Below, piece after piece: positions 11,179-24,603 of a stretch of 64,000 nucleotides of DNA. Under the pieces are notes generated by a model that did no database searches, was not told the DNA's origin, and saw only the letters and a program-made list of their open reading frames with translations. The position numbers were made by a program, and so were the translations under genes. The DNA is taken from positions 558,001 to 622,000 of the forward strand of contig JAHREC010000007.1 of assembly GCA_020081605.1 (NCBI GenBank), read 5' to 3'. How positions within the stretch are numbered: position 1 is the stretch's first letter; every line of letters begins with the position of its first letter. This stretch comes from Albifimbria verrucaria (Eukaryota > Ascomycota > Sordariomycetes > Hypocreales > Stachybotryaceae).

Positions 11179-14100
11179 TCAAACTTGATAGAGATCAGCC
11201 AACTCATCAGCAGCACGCTTCCCCAAAGCCTCGAGTGTACCCATGGCTAACATGTCCAGCACACTGATGGAAAGGCCAAATGCCAACTTCCACCAAGCCC
11301 GCATTTCGACAGCAATCATTGAGTCCAACCCGGCATCAGCCAACGTGGACGATATGGTAGGTTCTTGGTCAGGCTTAAGTAATAATGCGAACAGCTTCTT
11401 GCCAATCTCACGCGCCAGCAGAACAGCCGTATCCGGCGTCTTGAACAAGGCGGGATCAGCTTTGGCGCTGGCCAGGAAAGTACGTAATGTATCGGCTTGA
11501 TCAGAACCAGCACCGGATCCGCTGCTGCTCTGACCAACACTCACGTTATGCCAGACGGCCATTCGTGCGTCCTTTCGCAGTCGAGCGCTGCTATTGGGGC
11601 TGCTAAGGGGCGGATCAGGCGCAATTCCTAGGAGCATATTGTGCTTGTCAACGATGATGGAGCTTCTTTGCGTGTCTTCGGCTACCTTTTCATCGCCGTC
11701 AAGTCGAGGGAGCATAGCCGCTTCTAAAGCCTCCAACAGCTCCTCTTCCTTGACAGAACGCCACCCTGTGCCTTGCATTTTGCGCAAAAGCTCAGCATTC
11801 TCAAACAAGTAACCAGCGCCCTCCATTGCGCCAATATCAATGGCGCTGCATGCAAGGCCCTGACGTTGGCGGAACTGTACGAAAGCATCTAGGAATGTGT
11901 TTGCCGCCGCATAGTTGCTTTGACCAACGTTTCCAAGAACTCCAGAGATGGACGAGAACAGGACGAAGAAGTCAGGCTTGAGACTGGAGGCTTGCATTGC
12001 CTCATGTAGATTCCAGGTTCCTTGTATCTTAGACGCTGTGGCGGTATTCCACTCCTCAAGGGTCATGCTAGCAAAGTTGGCGTCGCGAAGAACCATGCTC
12101 ATCTGCACCACACCAGCCAACGGCTTTGACTCATCGGCGGCAGCCAACGCACGAGTCACATCTTCGCGCTCGACCACGCTGCCACGGATCATCTCTACGG
12201 CACACCCCATGCTATTGAGCTCGACAGCGAACTGTTGATCCTCTAGACTGATGCCGGCGCTTCGCGAAAGGAATATCAAGTGGCGTGCTCCATGCTCAAC
12301 CATCCAGATAGCGACGGTACGACCGAGGCCACCAAGGCCACCGATGAGAAGATACGAGGCATCAGGTTTAAGCTGTAGCTCTCGTCGAACGCGCGATGCG
12401 ACAGGTCCAAGATTGAGCGTACTGTTTACCTTGGTAACATCATCGTCGTGATCACGCAGTGTGACCACGATTTTGCCAATATGGCTGCCCTGTTGCATGT
12501 AGCGGAAGGTTTCTTGTACCTCAGATGCTCGTGCAACCTTGGCTATTCGGACGGGACGGATGTGTCCTGCCCGATAGAAGTTCATCATATCACGAAGCAG
12601 ACCGTCCGCCATATGGGGTCTCTCCTCCCGCATCTGGTCGATATCAACACAACAGTAGTTTCTGTTCGCCAAGAACACATCCATGTCGAGCTTCGCACGG
12701 CCCAGGAGGTCGCGTTTGCCAATCTCGACCATAGTGCCCCATTTAGCAATGCAGCGCCATGTGGCATGGAGGAGCTCACCCGCGAGCGAGTTCAATGCTA
12801 CATCCACACCCTGGCCTTGGGTCATCCGCAGTAGATCGTCAACGAAAGAGGCGCTTCGAGAGTTGAAAATGTGGTCCCAGGGTAAACCGTAAGTCTCCAT
12901 TAAGTAGTTGACCTTCTCGTCATTGCTAACCGTGGTGTAGACCTCAGCGCCAAGCATTTGGGCGATCTGAATGGCGGCCAGACCAACACCACCACAACCA
13001 CTATGGATTAGCACCGACTGACCCTTTTCTAAATGTCCAATATTGATAAGTGAATAAATGGCTGTCGTGAATACGAGTGGCATGGAGGCACCATCTACGA
13101 AGCTTAGGTCATCCGGGAGCTTGTCTACCAACAACTCGGTGGAGGTGACCACGGTTGAAAATGTCTTGATGCCAGTGAGAAGAGCGCGATCTCCAACTTT
13201 AAGCTTCTTGACTTCAGGTCCAACCCGTTTGACAACACCTGTCGCCTCATAGCCGAAGTAAGGTTCACGAGATGAAAGCGATATGATACCCATGGCGACT
13301 AGTACATCCTGCGACGGCAGTGTGAGTACGAATTCGGAGAAGTTGACTTGAAGGAGTTTGAGGGAGATCCAGGGAAACTTACTCGGAAATTCAAGCCTGT
13401 GGCATGTACTTCAACCTCTACTTCATCACCCTTAGGGGCAGTGGCAGTGGTAAGGGGTACCCATTGTAGTGAATCTATGCGATTGGAACGGGCAATTTTC
13501 AGAGTGAACTCAGTCGACGGTTGTAGAGCTTGAATGTCCTGTTCCAGCTCAAAGGGAAGAAACGATTCGTATGAGTCGTTCCTTGTCGAATCGCGTACTC
13601 GAAATCAGGATCTAGATCATCTTCTTCATTCCTTGCCAATCTCTCAAGGAATTGATAGAATACACGTGCCACAGACGCTGATCCTGCGGGTGAGCTGACA
13701 TCCTCGTCTGTCTCACAAACAGCAAAGTTGATGCCAGTTTCGGAGCGCATAGTTCGTGCAAACCCAACCACCGGGGCATATCTCGGATCCTCGCATCCCG
13801 TCTGAGTTGGACGTGTCACCCAGAACAGGCTAGACGACGAATCACCCAGGAGGCTTATACTTGACTTCAGCTGTTGCCACTTGTGTGTATCTATGGATTC
13901 GAAGAATGGTGCCTCAAAATCTAAGAGAGCAAGGATGTCCTGCCCTGAACCACATGCGTCGTATAGATCAGTAGAGCGTGCAACCTCGAATCCACGTAGA
14001 ACAAGTTCGTCGGCTACAGCATTACCGGTTGTCTCGTCAGTGCTTCCACAAAGCAACGTGATTTGTTTGGGCAGCGATTTCTCAGACCGCGGCTGTGCAA

Positions 14101-17100
14101 CAAGAACATTAACCAGAGGGCTAGCCACCAAATTTTTGTCGTACGAGTCTTGGAAGCCTGCCTCAACGAGAGCACTACGCCACGTATCCAAACTGGCCCT
14201 GTCTAGATTCCAGCGCCCAGGGAGTGAGTTGAGAACAAATGTTGTCCAAGCAACATCTGGTCGGGGCTGCTGCACAAGAAGGCGTCCATCTGGACGAAGC
14301 AGCTTAGCCACATGGCGGAGAGCCAAAGGTAGGTCAGGGACTGCGTGCAGTGTGCCGGTAGCCACGATGAGGTCGAACTTATCATTGTCAAAGCCTTGAT
14401 CGGCCGGGTCTTTGCTAATATCTAATGTAGCAAATTCGACCTGGGGAGATGTACTCCTGTGAATTTCTCACGTGCCGCAGCAATCATGCCCGAGTGCGCA
14501 TCGGTCAGCATATAGCTTGAGTAGAGGATTTGACCATCGGGACGCTTCAGGTTTTGCAGCTGGTGGAGTGCAGCGGTGCCATCTCCAGCTCCTAGCTCCA
14601 GCACTCGTAGATTCGGCTTGCTTAAGGCTAGCTGATAAATAAATGCCGACGCATCATATTCCTTAAGCCATGCATCTAGTTTACTGAGTGTATCATCCTT
14701 ACTGAGGATATCGAACGAGATTCCACGCGCTGCGTCCTCGACTGTTCCAGTTTCAGAAACAATGGCCACGGCATTCAAGCTGACTTTGCGGATAGCAGCG
14801 GCAGCATTTGCGGCAGGAGTATCGACTAGTTCAAAGACAAGAGTTTCGATATGGCTTTCTAATGCCATTTGGTCAAGTGTTTCGAGTTCAACACCTGAGC
14901 CATCTTCATCGAAAACTAGCTGGTCAAGCCAGGCTTTGTACTCTCGCATACGTGGAGAGACGGGCTGCACTCTTGCTGCGGAAATCGTACGCTTCGCTAA
15001 TGTAATTGCGAGGCGGCTTAGTCTATCTAGTTTGGGCGCGTAATATAGGTGATCGGGGCTTGATTTGACAAGCAAGCTCAAGTCTGTTGTGAAGTCGATA
15101 TGGGGCACCCACTCTTGGCGAGCTGTCATAGGCATTGCCGTACCGGTCGCGTCCTCGACATTGCTGCTTGTGTCTAGAGGACCGATGTGGACGCCGGTGA
15201 CCTTGAGAACAGTGCGGGTGGTACTCTTCTCCTGAGGAAAAGAAGGTGGCACAGTCGCTACAACCGAGCCGTTACCTATGAATCCGTCACCAGCACGCTC
15301 GGCTGTGGAAACCAGGATGAGTTGGTCAGCGTTGCAGCGCGAAATCTGTATCAAGGCTACGCTCAGCGGTACAAACTGCTGGTAGCGATGAGTGAGGGCA
15401 TGCTGGGCCGCTGAGTTCTGTACTTGCAAGTACGTGTCCAACACGACTGGGTGCAAGTGGTAGTTCTCCTCATCGCCATGCCAGTTGTTACGAGACCATG
15501 CCTTTGCTCGACCAGGCCCGCCTGTTGCCGTCCTCATACTGTCGACGGAGACGAAGTGATAGCCGTAAGCCAGACCACCGCGGCGAACTCTCTCGTAGTA
15601 TTTAGGCATGTTCACACGACGAGGTAAGCTCACGGCGGCATCCTCATCAGATGGCACCTCGGACCCATCGCCCCATGCGGTCGTTGTTGTGGCCCGCACC
15701 TCACCAACGGCGTGCTTGGTCCAGGCGCGGCCATTGTGAGCAACGACGGCGAACTCCCACCACTCGCTATCCTGCGAGTCAGTGAGACGGTGACGCCGCA
15801 GGGTCGTAATGAGCTCGATAGGCGTGTTGCTCTCATCGGGAACAACAAGAGCTGTCTGCACAGAAACATTCCGCAACTCAACACCCTCTTGGATATTTGA
15901 CACTTGACGAGCTGCTTCGGCTGCTATTGCCACATAGCCAGCAAAGGGGAAGACAATATCTTCGTGGATTTTGTGGTCACGGATCCATGGGACATTATCC
16001 AAGTGAAGCAGGTTCCGCCACACCGGCTCCGTCTCAGAACTCTCGGCAACACGCGCGCCCAATAGGTCATGATGGAGGTGCTCGCGCAAACGCCACTCGC
16101 GAGACACGCGAGACTCGTACCAGTGGCTTCGTTGATGGTTCCAGGGATATCTTGGCAAGTCAGGCAGACAGCGTCCCACGGGCATCAGCGCTGCCAGGTT
16201 GACAGGAGCTTGGAGTGCCCATAACTTGCCAATGGCGGTCAAGAAGCTCTCGAGACCGTTTTGCTTGCGCGACAGAGTTGGAATATGGGGTGCGTCACTA
16301 GCCGCACGTGTAAGGATTTGGCGAATAGGTCCAGCCAGAGCTGCATGCGGCCCAATCTCGAGGAAGATGGGGTTTGATCCGACTCCAAAGTCTCGTGCGA
16401 GAATGCTTGTAACAGCGCCGCGGAAAAGCACTGGGGACTCTAGATTCTGTTGCCAATATCTTGGGCCTAGAAAGTGATCTGAGGCAACATGGTTGCTGTT
16501 GTTTTCCTCTTGGCCTGGTTTGAAGGGCTTTCCAGTCACACTGGAGAAAAAGGCAACCGAAGGTGGCTTACCCTGACCCCGGAAGCTTCTAGGGCCCGGA
16601 GATAGTCTTCGCCAACTTCAACCATATGGTGCGAATGGTAAGCTTTATTGACCTTGACGAGGGTTGCGAGCATCTCCGGCTGGGCTTCCTTGATTGTATC
16701 CACAACCTTCTTTACTGCATCAGCATCACCAGACAGTGTCACGCTCGAGGGCGAGTTGTCACATGCGATTACCACTCCAGGTGTCAGATACTTTTCAGCA
16801 TCACTCCATCCCATTCCAACCGCGGCCATGGCTCCCGGCCGCGTCTGGTGCTTGGTGACGGTACCACGGTGGAAAGCTACAGCAATCGCCTCGCGAGCGT
16901 CAAGAGCGCCGGCGGCGTAAGCAGCTGCGATCTCGCCGCTGGAGTGGCCCACTACAGCAGCTGGGTGGATGCCGGCCACGGCCAAGGTATCGATGAGGGC
17001 TAGCTGGATCGCGGTGCAAAGAGGCTGCGAGAACTCGGCGTCATTGACACGACTAGTCCGTGCCGGCTTAAGTAGTTCCTCCTCAATATGCCAATCTAGT

Positions 17101-19029
17101 GTAGTGCCGTTAAGACTTAGATTGAGAGCTTGCAAGTGCTCGTCTAAAGACTTGATTGTGCGCTTGAACACGGGATTTGCATTGTAGAGATCTCGGCCCA
17201 TCTGTGGCCATTGCGCACCTTGGCCTGTAAAGACCATGACAATGGACGGTGGTTTGGCCGATGCAGACGGAGCCGATGGCACTGACGCGTGGCCAGGCTT
17301 GTCTCGGGTGCTCACTGCAAAGGATCGGATGGGCAAATGCTCTCTTCGGGTAGCAAGCGTGTATGAAAGGTCGGCCAAATCCAAACTATCAGGTGCCTGG
17401 CTCACAAAGTTCTCGTACTTTTGTGTCATTTCTTTCAGAGACTGCTGATTGTTGGCCGAGTACACCAAAAGATGGGGTGTGGTCGTATCTGCCGATGCCA
17501 CTGCTCTCTTTTCACCAAGAGCAGTGGTTTGTTGATGCAAACTGGAGATGGAATCAATAATTACATGAGCGTTTGCTCCGCCAACACCGAACGAGTTGAC
17601 ACTGATACGCTCGTTTCGGTCTGCAGGCCATGGCGTCGGCTCGCTAGGGATGAGCAGCTTGTTGCTCTCAAATGGAATCTTTGGGTTCAGGGGCCAGGCC
17701 TTGATGTTTGGAGGAATAGTACGATGTTCGAGAGACAGCACGGCCTTAATAACAGATGTTAAACCCGAGGCTCCTTCACTGTGGCCCAGATTTGGTTTAA
17801 TCGAACCAATGTATACGCCATCACCGTCGCCGTCCGTAGCACCGAACACGCGTGCTACAGCTTTCGTTTCGATGGGATCTCCGACAGGTGTGCCGGTACC
17901 GTGACACTCAACAAATCCAGTCTTGGCCACATCAGCGTCAGAAATGCCAGCGACTCGGTATGTATGGCGAATCAAGGCCTCTTGAGCCGCAGCACTAGGC
18001 ACTGAGAAGCCATTGGTACGACCATCACTGTTTGTCGCAGCTCCTGAGATAACAGCACGAATGGGGTTGCCATCACGCAAGGCATCGTCTAGAGACTTGA
18101 TGTATAGTGCAACGATGGCTTCTCCTCTTGCGTATCCATCCGCAGCCGCTGAAAAGGTCTTGCATGAGCCCTCGGCATTAAGCACGCCTTGCTCTGACAT
18201 GGCAGTGATTAGAGCAGGAGCCATGATGATATTGGTTCCGCTGACGATGGCTGAAGAGCAGTCACCCTTGGCAATGGCTGCGCAGGCCTCATTGAGACCT
18301 ATAAGACCAGACGAGCAAGCCGTGCGGATAGTCACGCTATCTCGATATTAGCAAAGCCCAGGGTTATCTTTGATGAAGTAGATGTGGGCATACGTACCTA
18401 GGTCCTCGCAAATCCAGCTCATATGAGAGCCGATTCGACAAGGTAAAGTCATGTGTGGTACCGATTTGGTACATTCCATATTTTCTTTCATCCTTATTAT
18501 ACACATCGTACCAATCATTACCGTAGCTACCGACGTATGCTCCTACTTTTCCACCACGCCAGTCGACTGCTCCAGCATCGTCGAGACATTCGCGGGCCAC
18601 TTCAAGCAGAAGTTTGACTTGAGGATCTAGTTGCTCGACTTCGCTTCGAGCCATCGGATAGAAAGATGTGTCTAGTGCGCCGATGTCTATGTTGGAGTCT
18701 AGAAAATAACCATGCCTGGTCACAGTGGTCCCTGGTTTCCTGTGTCCGTTCTTGGGCTCTTGGTAATAGCCGGAGAGGTTGAAACGTGTCTCTGGTACTT
18801 CCGAGCGCGCGTCTCCCTTAGCAAGTAGAAAATCCCACAACTCTGATGGAGACGCGATGCCACCTGGAAGCCGGCATGCCATGCCACAAATAGCTATTGG
18901 TGTGAAGGCCATAGATGGAGCCATAGTGGAGCTCTGTGGTGTTCCATCAATGCTGCCAGAGCTGTGTGGAGAAGAACTCGCATTGGAGTGATACCCATTG
19001 GTGGGCTTTTGTCCATTCACGGTCGCCAT
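11179..19029 (-). CDS. Highly reducing type I polyketide synthase (KS-AT-DH-MT-ER-KR-ACP)
   Basis: Iterative PKS of about 2,570 residues that should build a fully or variably reduced, methyl-branched chain. Domains in order: KS (GMACRLPGG start; active Cys in TACSSGL near residue 218; ECHGTGT and LGHSEG histidines), AT (GHSSGE near 677), DH (WIRDHKI near 990), C-methyltransferase (LELGAGDG near 1455), ER (GYEATGVV near 1880, SGCGGVGL), KR (GGLGGLG near 2185) and a terminal ACP (AGLDSM near 2520). There is no thioesterase or reductase, so release needs a partner, plausibly the divergent oxoamine synthase. Introns: 18337-18397 and 13309-13382. Frame breaks at 16577-16580, 14443-14446 and 13551-13556; counting one missing base at each gives exactly 2,573 codons, so the gene is probably intact in the organism. 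Confidence 0.93.
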
Positions 19030-19968
19030 TTTGAATTGATGGCTGTCTATATAACAATGGCAAAGCCTATGTGATGCCAGGCCAAGGAAGGAGCGTTATG
19101 AAAAGTTGGCTCACAACAGCTACAAGGACACAGAGAATTTGATCGAATGAGCTTGAATGAGCTGAAGTTCGGTGCAAAACTCGATTCTTGGTCTGCCTAT
19201 ATGGCTTAAGCCGAGAACAATCTCTTAGAAAGTGTTGATGACAACTTCCACACCTCAGTCATCTTCTTCCGTCCGTCCCGTGCCGTCTCACACTCAAGTC
19301 AACCTAATTATCCGACACTTTGTGGCTCACGATGACATGTGATAGCTGTATAGAGGCGGTGGAGGTTCACGATCGGACGATATCTGGCAACGGGGCAGTG
19401 CACTGACGTGATCCCGGCCAAGAATATGCTTCGGTGTTTTTGATAATGTTTCGACTTCTCTGACTAGGATTGATACCGATGTGTCATGCGGTCACAAGGC
19501 AACCAACAACTCTGAAGATCAGGACCCCACTCAACACGTTTCGTATAGGTGTAAGAAGAAGTACCATGAAGAGTTGGTTCTCACATGATGAGGGATATGA
19601 AGCGGCTGATATCAGCCCTAGGAGCTATGGAGACGCCTTGCGCACAGCAGGAGGCAAAGGGATTGAGATGGTGTGTTGCTACCTAGGCCAATCCTTCCGA
19701 AGGCGTCAAATAGTTCTTGAGAATAGCGCCGTATTATGCCATCTGACAGAAGTTCCTTGCTCATGAGTCTAATTGAGTACATTTTGCACTAATAGATCAG
19801 CTTGGCAGTGTTCTTGCTTCGTATCACCTTCATAATTCTTCTAGGGTACAATATTTCCCAAAGAACTCATTTACAGGTCTTTACACTGTTCAGATATCAA
19901 CACTGCCTGTCGTACATCACTTTCCAACGACAAGATTACGTCTCAGCTCAGTCTCCTTAGTATCAATC
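19030..19968. promoter_or_regulatory. Shared divergent promoter of the PKS and oxoamine synthase genes
   Basis: 939 bp separate the two start codons, which point away from each other, so both leaders and promoters must lie here. This arrangement suggests joint regulation. I cannot single out a binding site, and no pathway-specific transcription factor gene is visible in the cluster. Confidence 0.6.
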
Positions 19969-21502
19969 ATGGTCTACGCGGATGAAATGCTCAAGGGCTG
20001 GACGGAGGAGAACCGCCTCCGCGCCCCAGGCATGAAGAATATGCCTGCCTTCTACCGCAACTTGGAAGCCTCGTTAGACACTCGGCGCCAGGCACATTAC
20101 ATGATGGGGTTGAAGCCGCGCTGGGACCATAGTGTGCTCGACTTTACCACTTGTGATTTCCTGTCACTATCGCGAAGCGGTCGTGTACGAGAGGCTTTCC
20201 TTGCCGAGCTCGCGGCCAACCCCGACTTCGAGCTTGGTGCTGCTGGCTCACGAATCCAGTATGGAAATTATGAGTACCTCAATCGCGTCGAACAGGAGAT
20301 TGCCGATTTTCACAAGGCTGAAGCTGCCTACATGTGTCCTTCTGGCTTCGCGGCCAACGTGGCTGTCCTATCGGGGTTCCGCTGCCTGGAGACGCCATCG
20401 TGTATGATGAGCTGGTGCATGCCAGCAGTCATGAGGGTTTGCATCTCAGTCTAGCTGAGCACAAACTTCCATTCAGACACAACGATCCGGACTCTCTGCG
20501 CGAAGTGCTGAGTGGCTTGAAGACGACACAACCAGCATTCGCTGCGGGTACACGCTCTATTCTGGTGTGCGTCGAGTCAATCTATAGCATGGACGGTGAT
20601 GTATGTCCGCTTCAGGAGTACGTTCAAGTACTGAAGGATGAATTTCCTCTTGGTAATGCCCAGTTACTTGTTGATGAAGCCCATAGCCTGGGTGTAATTG
20701 GCCCTCGAGGAAGCGGGCTGGTGAACATGCTGGGCTTGGAGAAGGAGGTTGCAATTCGCATCTTGGTGGCAAGCAAAGCCATTGGTGCATGTGGTGGTGA
20801 GTGCAGTACAGTATTCCATGTTTCTAGAGTTGACGCAGAGCTGATATTTGCATCAAGGCATTATCCTCGGTAACAAGACCATACGTTACATGCTTCTTAA
20901 CCATGCGCGATCTATCACCTTTAGCTGCTCGCCATCCTTCCCATTTGTTGCCTCGATTCGAGCAGGATACTCATTTCTCATCAGTGGAGAGTCGCAAGAG
21001 GTCAGCCCTCCTTCACATTGACTTTTGTCTGCTTGCTGCTAACGTTACGATGTCTCTTCAGGCCCAAGAAAGTATTCAACGCTCGGTTCGCCATTTCTTT
21101 CAAGCTCTAGAGGCAAATCCTATCTGGGAAGAGGCCGTCGACGAGGGACTTCTCAGTATACCACTCCTTGAGGACTGGGAGACACGATCATATCAGACTC
21201 ACATCGTACCGCTGCGCACACGTACGCGCCACGAGCAGTTCCTCTTTTTCCAGCTGCTCCTGAATGGCATCAATGCGTATCCAATGGCATTTCCCGTAGT
21301 GCCCAAGGGCCAGAGCCGCATTCGTTTAGTCTTCCACGCGCACAACACGCCTGATCAGGTCAACAAGTTAGTCGCTGTTATCTGCGACTGGGCCAAGGAG
21401 ATGCTCGAGATTGAGCGCGGCACAGCTGACAATGCACTTCCGATCGCCACCCGCAAGGTGTACGCCACCCAGGCAGCCTTGCAGATGGAAGTGCAGGCTT
21501 GA
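19969..21502 (+). CDS. Alpha-oxoamine synthase family PLP enzyme, likely polyketide-releasing aminoacyl transferase
   Basis: PLP-dependent enzyme of the serine palmitoyltransferase/BioF/KBL family, about 470 residues. It should join an amino acid carbanion to an acyl thioester with loss of CO2, giving an alpha-amino ketone, as Fum8-type enzymes do with PKS chains. Visible motifs: LGAAGSRIQYGN near the substrate site, ASSHEG, LLVDEAHSLG (PLP-ring Asp and stacking region, near 237) and the lysine segment SKAIGACGG near 270. Introns 20797-20857 and 21001-21061 (61 bp each). The frame slips by one base at 20373-20376, a run of four G; with one base counted there the three exons total exactly 471 codons. 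It is one domain only, without the membrane helix of serine palmitoyltransferase and much shorter than Fum8. The divergent position beside an HR-PKS lacking a release domain supports a joint role. Confidence 0.9.
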
Positions 21503-22656
21503 GGCTTAAGGAATACGTCATACAAGGATGGCCACGTGTCAGACCTGCTGGGATCATTCATGATATCGAACGTTAATTATCCCATGCAACGCGGAAGTAC
21601 GGAACTGTTGTTCACATCAGCTTACTTGTGAAACACCGATGCAGCATCCGTAACTCGAGCAGCTACCATGGTTGATCCTAGCTGGGCCTCATGTGCACTC
21701 TTCCACATGCATCTCTGCATGCATGGGGCATGTGCGGGTTGTGAAACGTTCGCATAAGCTCCGTGGCGGAACAAGTATGAGTGTTTATTAATGGTTATAT
21801 GTAGTCTCGGGTAGTTTGTCAAATTAGACTCTTTTACACGACAATGTTTCCTTAGAAATGCAACTAGAGATATCTTAAAAAAGCCATGAAGTAACAATAA
21901 TAGTAGATGGTGATGGAACTAGAGTCGAGAAAATCTGATCTTTGTATTTCACCTTAGAGTCGTTGCAATATCCTGATTCAAGTTTGCTCTCCTATGCATG
22001 TGTTGAAACAATTTGGGTGAGAAAGGGATTGGATTGATAGGCTTGTGTGCATAGCCAATTACCTGTCAAGCTCGACAGACAACTTCTCATTTCACGAGTG
22101 TTGCTGACCACCACTTAGTCTATACCTTGCCGCTCTTCCGCTACCAACTCCACTTGCCGAGACTCCCATGCAAGGATTTCAAGCCGTGTAACCGTGGTTC
22201 TCTTGCCTTTCCTTCAAAGATAAGGGGTTACACGAGTTAGTATTGGAAGCCACATACAACGACATAGGATATTACGGCTCAACGTGGTTACGAGTCTCGT
22301 ATGCAGAATTTGATTTTAGGATGGTGTATCTGACCTGCATAACTGCACGATATCTGACTCAGAATATGGCGACAAAACATGGCTTAAGGCGCACAGACTG
22401 GGTAGTAAATGGATGCCAAGCGCTTCTCACAGTTGGATGGAAGTCTTGGCTTTGGGTACACACCTTGTCAGCTTTGCATCATTTACCAATTATGTATCTG
22501 CTTACAACATGTATGGCTAAGAGTAAGATTCTGTAGTTTCGTTTGGGCTAGTGCTGTCTTTCTCTTGGTGTCCGGTGCGGTTCCTATCCCGTAGAATGAC
22601 CTAACACTTCAGTACTATCATGGCATCCAGGCTCGCAAACCCATTTTTTCAACACC
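21503..22656. other. Intergenic region between oxoamine synthase and transporter genes
   Basis: 1.15 kb with only short, unconvincing open frames. It should contain the 3' UTR of the upstream gene and the promoter of the transporter gene; both are on the plus strand. Confidence 0.5.
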
Positions 22657-24320
22657 ATGAGCAACATGGTAGACGAACGCCGAATCCGTGAGCAGGAGCA
22701 TGAAGCCTCGGGAATCGTCGAGGCCGCTGCTGCCCCAAATGTGACGGAGGAGAGGAAACCATTCTCATTCTGGATGGCGTTCGTTTCGCTATGCATGCTC
22801 GCCTTCATTTCATCGCTAGACGCTACGAGTCTCGCAGTTGCGCTGCCAGTATGTATTAGCAAAAGTTTTGTGAAAAGTCTCGTTTTAGTCTGACCCGACA
22901 TATTGCTAGACGATCACAGAGCAGCTAGGTGGCAGCACAATTGAGTCTTTCTGGGCGAGCATCATCTTCATGCTTGGTGTAGCCATTACACAGCCCATCT
23001 ATGTGAGCCTTTCGGACGTACTCGGCCGCAAGCTACCATTGTATGCCTCAATTGTACTGTTCACTGTCGGAGCAATCGTTTTCGCGGTTGCTCAAACAAT
23101 GTCTGTACTTGTTGTTGGGCGTCTGCTCCAAGGCCTGGGGGCCGGCGGGCTTGGTGTGCTCGATATGATAATCCTCTCCGACATAACGACTTTGAAAGAG
23201 CGTGCCATGTATATTGGTCTTCTTGGTCTTCCAGTTGCCGCTGGAAGTACTGCTGGCCCTCTTGTGGGCGCCGGGTTAACCCAGGATGTCACTTGGAGAT
23301 GGATTGGGTGGATCAACCTCCCTTTGCCGGAGTGGCATTGGGGCTGGCTGTTTTCTTCTTGCATCTGCGGCCTCTTGATGGGAATCTAGTCACCAGACTT
23401 GGTCGGTTAGACTGGATTGGGATGCTACTTTATGCTATGGGCGCAACAGCCTTCACTCTGCCGCTTAGCTGGGGTGATGCTCTTTACGCGTGGTCATCAT
23501 GGCGCACTATCTTGCCACTTATCATTGGAAGCGTCGTCTTAGGGATTTTTGCCATTTACGAACGCAAAGCGAAACATCTTGATGAGACGGGGTACTACCA
23601 TACCGTGTTTTCGGAAATGCCACGGCCGTTGCCTCCATCGCCACAGGCTTGATTCATGGCCTCCTTATGTACACAGTCTTGCTATATCTGCCTCTGTTCT
23701 TTCAGGCAGTCTTCCTTGAGGCACCCGTCCGAGCAGCCATTTCTATACTTCCAGCATGCTGTCTGAATGTAGCTGCTTGCATTGCCGCTCCTATCATCAT
23801 TGAGACGACACGGCGCTATAGAGTGCTTCTATGGTTTGCATGGGCTCTCTCAGTCTTGATGCTCGGCCTATGGTGTCGTGTTGGGCGGGAAAGCAGCCGA
23901 GCGGAGCTCTACGTTCTCCAATCTATAATGGGAATTGGTGTTGGTGTGATATTCACTGGCACACAGTCACCCATGCAGGCTAGCGTCCGACGTGTCGATG
24001 ACACGGGACTCGCCATCGGCCTGCTAGTGTCATCTCGTTTATTTGGCGCGCTACTTGGATTGAGTATTGCTGCAACCGCCTTTACATCTGTATTTGCGCA
24101 AAAGATTGCGGATGTAGGACAACTCCCTCGGGCTCTGAAGGCTTTGGAGGACTCAGGACGAGCCATCGAGTATATACCCCTCTTACGCACGTTGAATCTC
24201 CCGTTAGAGGAATTGGATAGTGTGATCGTAGTATATGAGCGCACATTTCAGGTTGTTTGGATTATCCTCACGTGTTTCGCGGGGTTGGCTTTCTTATTTC
24301 ATTGTTTATCAAGGAATTAA
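22657..24320 (+). CDS. MFS transporter, DHA2-like 14-helix drug/toxin exporter
   Basis: Major facilitator superfamily proton antiporter, likely exporting the cluster product across the plasma membrane and giving self-protection. TM1 contains SLDATSLAVALP, the Asp-bearing motif of 14-spanner exporters. The loop after TM2 has SDVLGRK (motif A) and the next helices carry GRLLQGLGAGG (motif B) and AGSTAGPLVGAGL (motif C-like). One intron, 22849-22909. The frame breaks at 23320-23325 and at the GGGG run 23589-23592; counting one base for each gives exactly 535 codons, a normal length. The end, with a Tyr/Arg-containing loop before the last helix, matches fungal toxin pumps. Substrate unknown. Confidence 0.9.
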
Positions 24321-24603
24321 CTCTGGAAAAAGAGGAAGTTGGGCGCCAGGCGTTTGACCATCCCTCAATGAAGGAAAACAGGGTCCAATTGGAACCAAGA
24401 GCCACATGATAAGACATTGACAATTCATTCTGATTCAAATACATCACATGCGGGAGATATAGTTGTCGTATTTGATATGGCATTCTCATAGGTTTAGATG
24501 CATAAACGCCCAATCGTTACGTATTATTCAGAGACGAAGGAGAGTTTGTTTGTTATGGTTAAACAATAGCCTTCTTATTCTCAACAAGCGCTTTCACTCT
24601 CAC

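Noticed and set aside
11179..19029. PKS as a set of separate genes or a pseudogene
   Set aside because: The pieces follow the exact HR-PKS domain order, two canonical introns fit, and three one-base breaks account for the rest with total length divisible by three.
21622..21897. 91-codon minus-strand frame between oxoamine synthase and MFS genes
   Set aside because: No signal peptide, domain or splice context; His/Cys-rich random look.
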